Source of the DNA: Kitasatospora sp. NBC_00240
GTDB lineage: Bacteria > Actinomycetota > Actinomycetes > Streptomycetales > Streptomycetaceae
Length of the DNA: 64,000 bases
Direction: 5' to 3'
Assembly: GCF_026342405.1 (NCBI RefSeq)
Contig: NZ_JAPEMU010000001.1
Coordinates: forward strand, 3,720,001 to 3,784,000
Below, one piece after another: positions 57,280 to 64,000 of the stretch. The notes under the pieces were generated by a model. It did not search any database, was not told where the DNA came from, and saw only the letters and a program-made list of their open reading frames with translations. The first letter of the stretch is position 1. Each line of letters starts with the position of its first letter. A program made the translations under genes and the position numbers.

Positions 57280-60200
57280 GTGCGGGGCTACGACCGCTAC
57301 GAGGCTGACGATCACCTCTCCCAGTTCGAGGCCGACATGGATCGGACTCGCAAGGAGCGGGACAAGGCCGTCGAGCATGCCGAGGACCTCGCCTACCAGG
57401 TGGAGGTGCTTCGGGCCAAGCTGCACGAATCCCGTCGGCAGCTCGCTCAGCCACGCGCTTTCGACTCCGTCTCCGGCCAGGCCGAGCAGCTCCTGCGGAA
57501 CGCCGAGATGCAGGCCCAGCAGCTGCGCGCCGACGCCGAGCGGCAGCTGCGCGAGTCCCAGGCCGCCACCCAGCGGCTGATGGCCGAGGCCGCCGACCGC
57601 ACCGCGCGGCTGGAGGCCGAGCTCGCCGACCGCCGCCGCCAGCTCGACGCCGAACTGGCCGAGCTGCGCCGCAGCGCCGAACGCCACGTCAACGAGAACG
57701 TCTCCTGGGCCGAGCAGACCCGGGCCGGCACCGAGCAGGAGGCCCAGCGCCTCCTCCAGGAGTCCCGCGCCGAGGCCGACCGGCTGGTCGCCGCCGCCCG
57801 CGCCGAGGCCGCCGCCCTCGCCGACCAGGCCCGCGCGCAGACCGCCGCCGACGTGGACGCCGCCCGCGGCGAGGCCCAGGCCGCCGCCGAGGCCGCCCTG
57901 CAGCGCGCCCAGACCGACGCCGAGCGCCTGCTGCGGGCCGCCTCCGAGCACGCCCAGCAGGCCAACGCCCAGGCCGAGGAGATGCGCGGCACCGCCGCCA
58001 ACCAGGCCCAGCAGCAGCTGGCCGGCGCCCAGGCCGCCGCCGAGCACCAGCTCGCCGCCGCCCAGGCCGAGATCGGCCGGCTCAAGGAGCAGGCCGTCGC
58101 CGACCAGGCCCGCGCCGAGGAGACCCTCGCGCGTGCCCAGGCCGAGATAGAGCGACTGCGCGCCGAAGCCCTGGCCGAGGCCGAGCGGGCCCGCCAGGAA
58201 GCCGCCGAACTGCGCGCCCGGGCCGAGGAGGCCGCCGAGCAGCTCCAGGCCGACGCCGAGGCCGCCGTGGAGCGGCTGGTCGCCGGCGGCGAGGCCGCCA
58301 GCGAGCAGCGCTCGCAGACCGCCCGCGCCGAGATCGCCCGGATGGTCGCCAACGCCACCAAGGAGACCGAGCGGATCAAGGCCGAGGCGGCCAACGCCAA
58401 GGCCGAGGCCGACGCCGCCAAGGCCGCCGCCGCCGAGGAGAGCGAGCGGCTGCGGGCCACCGCCGAGAGTGTCGCGGGCCAGCTGCGTGCGGAGGCCGAG
58501 GCCACCATCGCCGAGCTGCGCGCCGACGCCGAGCGGGACGCGGCCGACCTGCGCGCCCAGGCCGAGGCCACCGCCGAGCAGCTCCGCAACGAAGCCCACG
58601 AGCAGGGCCGGGCCACCGGAGCCAAGGACGCCACCGTCCACCTCGCCAAGGCCGCCAAGACGGCCGAGGAGGTGCTCGGCCGGGCCGACCGGGACGCCGA
58701 GACCACGCGCGGCGAGGCCGCCGCCGAGGCCGAGCGGATCCTGGCGGCGGCGGTCGCCGAGGCCGAGCGGCTGCGCGAGCAGGCCCAGGCCTCCGTCGAG
58801 CAGGCGCAGAACGCCGCGCTGGACGACGCCGCCGGCATCCGCGAGCGGATGCAGCAGATGCAGGACGAGGCCGCCCGGCTGCGCGCGGAGGCCGAGGAGC
58901 TGCGCTCCCAGGCCGCCGCCGAGGCCGAGCGGGTACGCGGCGAGGCCCGCCGGCAGGCCGTGGTGCAGATCGAGGAGTCGGCGAAGAACGCCGAGGAGCT
59001 GCTCACCCGCGCCAAGACCGACGCGGACGACCTGCGGGCCGGCGCCGCCGACGAGGTCGAGCGGCTGCGCGGGCAGGCCAAGGAGCGGGCCGCCGAGATG
59101 CAGGGCCGGGCCGAGCAGACGCTCAGCCGGGCCCGCGCCGAGGCCGAGAAGCTGGCCGCCGCCGCCGAGCAGCAGCACCGGGACGCGATCGCCGCGGCCA
59201 AGGCCGCCGCCGCCGAGAATCGCGCCGCGGCCGAGCGGGAGACCGCCGACCTGCGCCGGGAGGCGACGGAGTTCGACGAGCGGGTGCGCAGCGGCGCGAG
59301 CGCCGACGCCGAGGCCGTGCGAGCCGAGGCCGCGGCCGCCGCCCAGGCCCTCGCCGCCACCGCGGAGGCCGAGGCCGAGCGGCTGCGGACGGAGACCGGC
59401 ACCGAGCTGGCCGCCCTGCGCGCCGAGGCCGAGGCCGCCGCCGAGGCGCTGCGTGCGGAGAGCCGTCAGGCGTACGAGGACGCCGCCGCCGGGCTGCTGC
59501 GGGAGCGCGAGCTGACCGCCGAGCAGCTGGCCGCCGCCCAGGCCGCGCACGAGCAGGCCGAGGCCGTCGCCGCCGAGCTGGCCGAGCGCACCGAGGCCGA
59601 GGCCACCGCCGTCCGGGAGGCCGCCGAGAGCGAGGCCACCCGGCTGCGGGCCGAGGCCGCGCAGGCCCTGGAGGCCGCCCGGACCGCCGCCGTCGCCCAG
59701 CTCACCAAGGCCGAGGACGCCTCCGGCAAGCTGCGCGAGCAGGCCGAGCAGGCGCTCGTCCGGGCGAAGGAGCAGGCCGAGGCGCTGACCGCCGAGGCGA
59801 CCGCCGCCGCGGACACCGCCCGCGCCGAGGCCGAGCGGGCGCTCGCCGAGGCCCGGGAGCGGGCCGCCGAGCTCGCCGCCGAGGCGCAGGCCGCCGCCGA
59901 GGCCCTGCGGGCCGAGGCCGGCAGCGAGCTGGACCGGGCCCGCGCCGAGGCGGAGAAGTCCGCCGCCGAGGCCGCGCGCACCGCCGCGGAGCTGGTCGCC
60001 GCCGCCGAGGACGAGGCCGCCGAGGTCCGCCAGTCCGTCGCGGGGATGCACGAGGCCGCCTCGCAGCAGGTCGCCGAGGTGCGGGCGACCGCCGAGCGGG
60101 AGGCCGCCGAGACCCGGGAGCTGGCCGCGCTGGAGAGCGCCGAGCTGCGGGAGAGCGCCGAGCGCGACAGCGCCGAGCTGCGCGGGACCGCCGACCGGGA

Positions 60201-61749
60201 GACGGCCGAGCTGCGCGAGCGCGCGGAGCGCGAGACCACCGAGCTGCGCGCGAAGGCCGACCGGGAGACCGCGGACCTGCGCGAGCGGACCACCCAGGAG
60301 GTCACGGCCGACCGCGAGGCCGCCGAGGCCGAGCTGGGCCGGCTGCGGGCCGAGGCGCAGGCCTACGACGAGCGGCTGCGCGCCGAGGCGCAGGCCGAGC
60401 TGCGCGGCGCCCAGGAGCTGGCCGGGCGGCAGCGCGCCGAGGCCGAGGAGATCGCCCGACGGACGGTCGCGGAGGCCGAGAAGCGGGCCGACGCGACCAT
60501 CGCCGAGGCGGAGGAGCTCGCGGCCGGCCTGCGGGCCGAGGCCGAGGAGTACGCGCTGGCCACCCGCTCGCTGGCGGACGACTACGACAGCTCGACCCGG
60601 GCCCGCGCCGAGGTGTTCGACACCGAGACCCGCGACCAGGCCGAGCAGTTCGACCGGTCCACCCGTGAGCGGGCGAAGTCCGTGCTGGAGAAGGCCTTCG
60701 CGGACGCCGAGTCGCTCGGCGAGGACGCCCGGACGACCGCCCTGGCCACCACCGCGGCCGCCGAGGAGCAGGCCGACGCGATGGTCGCGGCGGCCCGCAA
60801 GGAGTCCGACCGCCTGGTGGCGGTCGGCGAGGCGGCCGGCCAGGCCGAGGTCGAGCGGGCCCGTGCCGACGCGGACGCCCTGCTCTCCGAGGCCCGCCGG
60901 GACGCCACCGCGATCCGCGAGCGGGCCGAGGAGCTGCGCGAGCGGACCGACTCCGAGGTGGAGGCGCTGCACGAGCGCGCCCGCAAGGAGAACGCGCAGG
61001 CGATGAAGTCGGCCGGCGAGCGGGTGGACGCGCTGGTGACGGCGGCCCAGGAGCAGCTGACCGAGGCCGAGGAGCTGGCCGTCGCGGCCGTCGCCGAGGC
61101 CGAGGAGCGCGCGGCGGCACTGGTCGCCGCCGCCGAGGAGCGGGCCGCCGAGCTGGCGTCCGAGGCCTCGGCGGAGGCGAGCAAGGTCCGGATCTCGGCG
61201 GTCCGTAAGGCGGAGGGCCTGCTGAAGGGCGCCGAGCAGAAGCTCGCCGACTCCACCGACCGGGCCGAGGCCCTGATCGCCAAGGCCCAGACCAGGCTGA
61301 AGGAAGCCCAGGACGAGGCCGAGGACCGGATCGAGGCGGCCTCCGCCGAGGCCGAGAAGCGGCTCCGGGCGGCGGACGAGACCGCGGACGAGCAGATCGC
61401 GCTGGCCGCCGAGGAGGCGGAGCGGCTGCGGTCCGAGGCCCGGACGGAGGCCGAGCGGGTCACCGACGAGGGCCGGCGCGAGCTGGACGAACTGGTCCGG
61501 CGCCGCAAGGACATCAACACCGAGATCTCCAGGGTGCAGGACGTGCTGTCCGCCCTGGAGGCCTTTGAGGCACCGTCACCGGTCGCGCAGGCGGCCACCG
61601 GCGGATCTGCCGGCGGGGGATCGGCCAACGGGGGATCGAACAGCAGGAACAGCGGCTCCGGAGGCCGCGAGGCGGCGCCGAAGGCCGGCGCCGGGGTGGG
61701 CGCTCCCCGTTCGGGTGGCAATCGCTCCGGTGGCGCGCCACCCGATTGA
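57280..61749 (+). CDS. scy: Scy, coiled-coil polarity scaffold protein
   Basis: Scy is the long coiled-coil organiser of the hyphal tip complex (with DivIVA and FilP) that sets tip number in streptomycetes. The GTG at 57280 yields 1489 residues and the conserved N-terminus RGYDRYEADDHLSQFEAD with YQVEVLRAKLHE. Nearly all of the rest (about 70-1425) is Ala/Glu/Arg heptad and hendecad coiled coil (AEAERLRAEA-type repeats) without enzyme motifs. The C-terminus is Gly/Ser-rich. No good ribosome site lies close to the GTG (AGGAG is 17 bases away), so the start rests on homology. Confidence 0.93.
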   Translation: MRGYDRYEADDHLSQFEADMDRTRKERDKAVEHAEDLAYQVEVLRAKLHESRRQLAQPRAFDSVSGQAEQLLRNAEMQAQQLRADAERQLRESQAATQRLMAEAADRTARLEAELADRRRQLDAELAELRRSAERHVNENVSWAEQTRAGTEQEAQRLLQESRAEADRLVAAARAEAAALADQARAQTAADVDAARGEAQAAAEAALQRAQTDAERLLRAASEHAQQANAQAEEMRGTAANQAQQQLAGAQAAAEHQLAAAQAEIGRLKEQAVADQARAEETLARAQAEIERLRAEALAEAERARQEAAELRARAEEAAEQLQADAEAAVERLVAGGEAASEQRSQTARAEIARMVANATKETERIKAEAANAKAEADAAKAAAAEESERLRATAESVAGQLRAEAEATIAELRADAERDAADLRAQAEATAEQLRNEAHEQGRATGAKDATVHLAKAAKTAEEVLGRADRDAETTRGEAAAEAERILAAAVAEAERLREQAQASVEQAQNAALDDAAGIRERMQQMQDEAARLRAEAEELRSQAAAEAERVRGEARRQAVVQIEESAKNAEELLTRAKTDADDLRAGAADEVERLRGQAKERAAEMQGRAEQTLSRARAEAEKLAAAAEQQHRDAIAAAKAAAAENRAAAERETADLRREATEFDERVRSGASADAEAVRAEAAAAAQALAATAEAEAERLRTETGTELAALRAEAEAAAEALRAESRQAYEDAAAGLLRERELTAEQLAAAQAAHEQAEAVAAELAERTEAEATAVREAAESEATRLRAEAAQALEAARTAAVAQLTKAEDASGKLREQAEQALVRAKEQAEALTAEATAAADTARAEAERALAEARERAAELAAEAQAAAEALRAEAGSELDRARAEAEKSAAEAARTAAELVAAAEDEAAEVRQSVAGMHEAASQQVAEVRATAEREAAETRELAALESAELRESAERDSAELRGTADRETAELRERAERETTELRAKADRETADLRERTTQEVTADREAAEAELGRLRAEAQAYDERLRAEAQAELRGAQELAGRQRAEAEEIARRTVAEAEKRADATIAEAEELAAGLRAEAEEYALATRSLADDYDSSTRARAEVFDTETRDQAEQFDRSTRERAKSVLEKAFADAESLGEDARTTALATTAAAEEQADAMVAAARKESDRLVAVGEAAGQAEVERARADADALLSEARRDATAIRERAEELRERTDSEVEALHERARKENAQAMKSAGERVDALVTAAQEQLTEAEELAVAAVAEAEERAAALVAAAEERAAELASEASAEASKVRISAVRKAEGLLKGAEQKLADSTDRAEALIAKAQTRLKEAQDEAEDRIEAASAEAEKRLRAADETADEQIALAAEEAERLRSEARTEAERVTDEGRRELDELVRRRKDINTEISRVQDVLSALEAFEAPSPVAQAATGGSAGGGSANGGSNSRNSGSGGREAAPKAGAGVGAPRSGGNRSGGAPPD

Positions 61750-61768
61750 GCGGTCATTGTCCGCGAAG

Positions 61769-61806
61769 CATCGGCATTTCGCCGATGACACTCCGGTAAC
61801 GTGTCA
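61769..61806 (+). promoter_or_regulatory. Two inverted repeats between scy and filP
   Basis: CATCGGC-N5-GCCGATG (61769-61787) and TGACAC-N9-GTGTCA (61786-61806) overlap by two bases, 50-90 bp upstream of filP. The first may attenuate scy read-through. The second looks like an operator. Confidence 0.5.
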
Positions 61807-61856
61807 GGATTCCCTCAACCACCTCAGCGGTTTGACGACAGGAAGCCCAAAATCCC

Positions 61857-62786
61857 ATGAGCGACAGTCACTCCCCTCACGGCTTCGACCTGGTGCGCCG
61901 TGGGTACGAGCGTGCCCAGGTCGACGAGCGGATCACCAAGCTGGTGGCCGACCGTGACAGCGCCCTGACCCGCATCGGGGCCCTGGAGAAGCGCATCGAG
62001 GAGCTCCACCTGGAGACCCAGAGCGCCCAGGCCGCGGTCACCGAGTCCGAGCCCTCGTACGCCGGTCTCGGCGCCCGGGTCGAGAAGATCCTCCGTCTCG
62101 CCGAGGAGGAGGCCGCCGACCTGCGCAACGAGGCGCACCGCGCGGCCGAGCAGCACCGCGAGCTGGCCGAGGCTGCCTCGCAGCAGGTGCGCACCGAGGC
62201 GGAGAACTACGCCAAGGACCGCAAGGCCAAGGCCGAGGACGAGGGTCTGCGGATCGTCGACAAGGCCAAGAGCGACAGCGCGCAGCTGCGCAACGAGGCG
62301 AACAAGGACGCGGCGACCAAGCGCGAGGAGGCGGACGCCCTCTTCGAGGACACCCGCACCAAGGCCGCCCAGGCCGCGCTGGAGTTCGAGACCAACCTGG
62401 CCAAGCGCCGCGAGCAGTCCGAGCGTGACCTGGCGGCCCGCCAGGCCAAGGCCGAGAAGCGCCTCGCCGAGATCGAGCACCGGGCGGAGCAGCTGCGCCT
62501 GGAGGCCGAGAAGCTGCGCACCGACGCCGAGCGCCGCGCCCGCCAGACGGTGGAGACGGCCCAGCGCCAGTCCGAGGACATCGTGGCCGACGCCAACGCC
62601 AAGGCCGACCGGATCCGCAGCGAGTCCGAGCGCGAGCTGGCGGCGCTCACCAACCGCCGCGACAGCATCAACGCGCAGCTGACCAACGTGCGCGAGATGC
62701 TCGCCACGCTGACCGGCGCGGCCGTGGCCGCCGCCACGCTGCCGACCGACGACACGCTGGGCGTGCCGGCCCAGCAGTCGCGCTGA
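61857..62786 (+). CDS. filP: FilP, coiled-coil cytoskeletal protein
   Basis: FilP is an intermediate-filament-like protein that stiffens hyphae and interacts with DivIVA and Scy at tips. It has 309 residues, the usual size. The N-terminal FDLVRRGYERAQVDERITKLV is the conserved DivIVA-like head, followed by continuous Glu/Arg/Ala coiled coil (about 25-275) and a short tail. AGGAAG is 10-12 bases before the ATG. It follows scy, as is conserved in streptomycetes, but has about 107 bp of its own upstream DNA. Confidence 0.95.
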   Translation: MSDSHSPHGFDLVRRGYERAQVDERITKLVADRDSALTRIGALEKRIEELHLETQSAQAAVTESEPSYAGLGARVEKILRLAEEEAADLRNEAHRAAEQHRELAEAASQQVRTEAENYAKDRKAKAEDEGLRIVDKAKSDSAQLRNEANKDAATKREEADALFEDTRTKAAQAALEFETNLAKRREQSERDLAARQAKAEKRLAEIEHRAEQLRLEAEKLRTDAERRARQTVETAQRQSEDIVADANAKADRIRSESERELAALTNRRDSINAQLTNVREMLATLTGAAVAAATLPTDDTLGVPAQQSR

Positions 62787-62806
62787 CGCACCGGCCGACG
62801 CACCGT

Positions 62807-62842
62807 CGGCGGGCCCTCACCCTTCGGGGCGGGGGCCCGCCG
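62807..62842 (+). terminator. Terminator after filP
   Basis: The perfect 10-bp arms CGGCGGGCCC / GGGCCCGCCG are followed closely by TTTT, 20 bp after the filP stop. It is the only hairpin here with a short T run. Confidence 0.8.
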
Positions 62843-62895
62843 CGTTTTCCCCGGTGGACGCGGGCGGCGGGGCCCGGTCGCACGGCCGGACGGGC

Positions 62896-62947
62896 CCGGC
62901 CGTGCGCGGTCCGGCCGTGCGCGGTCCGGCCGTGCGCGGTCCGGCCG
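62896..62947. repeat. 15-bp tandem repeat, three copies
   Basis: CCGGCCGTGCGCGGT occurs exactly three times (62896-62940) plus a 7-base partial copy, ending 1 bp before the stop codon of the minus-strand gene at 62949. The same period and gene-end position occur at glyA. Confidence 0.9.
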
Positions 62948-62948
62948 C

Positions 62949-63401
62949 TCAGATCGGGTAGGCGCCGTCCGGGCGCTGGTGGCCGCAGCTCAGCTGGTTG
63001 CCGTCGTCGTCCGAGACCGTCCCGAACCACGAGGTGCACCAGACCGAGACGGAGTCGGGCCAGTACTGCACCTCGAAGGGGTGGCCGAGCCCGTGGTCGC
63101 CGTACGAGGTGACGATGAAGGTCTCGCCGGGCTTGAGCCAGTAGTCCTCGCCGAGCGGTTCGAGGGTCAGCTCGGTCAGTTTGTCGCCGCAGTTGGTGAC
63201 GGGCATCCGCCCGGACACCTCCAGTGCGGAGAAGTCCCAGGTGGCGGCCTCGTCCCCCGGTGCTCCCGGCCGGTCCGGCCCGTCGGAGCCCGCTCTGTCG
63301 TCCGCTCCGCCGCTGTCGCCGTCCCGCATGCCGCCGCCCTTCCGCTCCCCGCTCCGGCCCTCGCCGCCCGTCGGCTCCCCGCCCCGGCCGGCCCCGCTCA
63401 C
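62949..63401 (-). CDS. Hypothetical protein
   Basis: This 150-residue protein starts at GTG 63401, overlapping the hydrolase stop (GTGA). An ATG at 63329 with GGAAGGG upstream would remove the first 24 residues. The first 55 residues are Gly/Asp/Arg-rich and disordered. The rest is beta-rich, with MPVTNCGDKLTELTLEP, FIVTSYGDHGLGHPFEVQ, SVWCTSWFGTVSDDDG and SCGHQRPDG. Three cysteines and histidines could bind metal. No family was recognised. It is cotranscribed with the hydrolase. Confidence 0.75.
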   Translation of the reverse strand: MSGAGRGGEPTGGEGRSGERKGGGMRDGDSGGADDRAGSDGPDRPGAPGDEAATWDFSALEVSGRMPVTNCGDKLTELTLEPLGEDYWLKPGETFIVTSYGDHGLGHPFEVQYWPDSVSVWCTSWFGTVSDDDGNQLSCGHQRPDGAYPI

Positions 63402-64000
63402 CGGTCCACCCGGGCGAGCAGGGCGCGGACGGCCGTGTTGAAGGCCTCGGGGGCCTCGATCGCGCTGAGGTGGCCCGCGTCGGGGATGACGGTCAGTTCG
63501 GCGTCCGGCAGCGCGTCGGCCATCAGCCGGGCCTCGGCGAACGGGGTGACGGTGTCCGCCGCGCCGACCACGACGGCCGCCGGGACGTCGAGGCCGGGCA
63601 GCACGTCCAGGGTGTCGGTCCGGGCGGCCATCGCGCGCTGGGCCCAGGCGACGGCCTGCGGGGAGGCCTCGGCGATCATGCCTCGGACCCGCTCGGCGAG
63701 GTGGCCGGAGGCCGGCCCGAGCAGGGTGTCCTCCATCCGCTCCTCGGCCAGCAGCCGGACGCTGTCCCTGGCCAGGACGGCGGCCGCGATCCGCTCGCGG
63801 TTGGCGCGGGCCGCGTCGGTGTCGGCGGTGGCCTTGGTGTCGGCCAGCAGCAGCCCGGCGAGCCGGCCCGGGTGGCGCCGGGCGAAGGCCAGCGCCACGT
63901 AGCCGCCCATGGAGAGCCCGCCGAGCACCGCGCGCTCGATCCCGGCGGCGTCCAGCAGCAGGGCGACGTCGTCCGCGACGAGGTCCAGCGAGGGCTGGTC
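63398..64000 (-). CDS. Alpha/beta hydrolase, 5' end outside window
   Basis: The visible C-terminal part is about 200 residues. The nucleophile elbow GGLSMGG is near the top of the visible part, followed by a cap region (RANRERIAAAVLARDSVRLLAEERMEDTLLG), the acidic residue region VVVGAADTVTPFAEA and the catalytic histidine in PDAGHLSAIEAPEAF. This is typical of the soluble hydrolase/esterase family (3-oxoadipate enol-lactonase-like). The frame is open to the window edge, and the N-terminus lies beyond it. It overlaps the small protein gene by GTGA. Confidence 0.93.
   Translation of the reverse strand, partial: DQPSLDLVADDVALLLDAAGIERAVLGGLSMGGYVALAFARRHPGRLAGLLLADTKATADTDAARANRERIAAAVLARDSVRLLAEERMEDTLLGPASGHLAERVRGMIAEASPQAVAWAQRAMAARTDTLDVLPGLDVPAAVVVGAADTVTPFAEARLMADALPDAELTVIPDAGHLSAIEAPEAFNTAVRALLARVDR

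Noticed and set aside
56874..57308. Plus-strand frame before scy
   Set aside because: Arg/Pro/Ser-rich composition without homology. The region looks like scy promoter and leader.
57028..60972. A 1314-codon minus-strand frame opposite scy
   Set aside because: It is a shadow of the repetitive Ala/Glu/Arg codons of scy, giving Leu/Gly-rich nonsense without a start signal.

Overview
This window is about 72-75% GC with strong third-position G/C bias. It carries scy-filP polarity genes, a WhiJ-type XRE/DUF397 module and the GlgE alpha-glucan pathway, so it is a chromosomal segment of a streptomycete (Streptomyces or Kitasatospora; I cannot separate them from this sequence). From memory, the gene order glyA-sdaA ... 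glgP/glgE-treS-pep2-glgB ... pta-ackA-pyk ... icmA ... mce-scy-filP follows the core chromosome of S. coelicolor, with accessory genes inserted. I see no rRNA or tRNA gene, CRISPR array, insertion sequence or prophage.

Layout. 1-2.6 kb: end of glyA and sdaA (glycine to serine to pyruvate). 2.6-8.6 kb: accessory and regulatory genes, namely an XRE (DUF5753) regulator with a DUF397 partner, a divergent RsbW-like ATPase with a small unknown protein, a WXG-like protein / DUF1023 hydrolase / lipoprotein operon, and a second RsbW-like ATPase. 8.7-13.1 kb: three L,D-transpeptidase lipoproteins in a row. 13.3-31.5 kb: alpha-glucan metabolism (glgX, a two-gene ABC exporter, glgP, then glgE-treS-pep2-glgB). 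31.5-32.3 kb: a PIN/ribbon-helix-helix toxin-antitoxin-like pair. 32.4-37.4 kb: pta-ackA and pyk. 37.6-40.4 kb: a secreted/membrane operon (DUF6230, DUF6114 and a 464-residue exported protein). 41-46.6 kb: a thioredoxin-fold TPR protein, a TetR regulator, icmA, a DUF3817 protein and a MarR regulator. 47-49 kb: an M4 metalloprotease and a second DUF3817 protein. 49.4-53.2 kb: a DUF2127 protein, three tandem AIM24 genes and a MarR regulator. 53.6-56.6 kb: meaB, an acetyl-CoA acetyltransferase and mce (acyl-CoA/propionate metabolism). 57-62.8 kb: scy and filP, the coiled-coil scaffold of the tip-organising centre. The window ends in a small unknown protein and a truncated alpha/beta hydrolase.

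How the genes fit together. GlgE, TreS and Pep2 turn trehalose, through maltose 1-phosphate, into linear alpha-glucan. GlgB branches it, and GlgP and GlgX degrade it. Pta, AckA and Pyk supply overflow and glycolytic functions. IcmA, Mce and MeaB belong to B12-dependent acyl-CoA interconversion. The non-coding DNA contains many strong intrinsic terminators and several well-formed palindromes. The most notable are a Crp-consensus site at 49202, paired icmA operators at 45325-45360, a 17-bp palindrome at 42342 and 10-bp-phased direct repeats at 46873. I did not find one unmistakable new multi-gene system. The best candidates are the WXG/DUF1023/lipoprotein operon, the WhiJ-type module with its extra 109-residue partner, and the AIM24 triplet.
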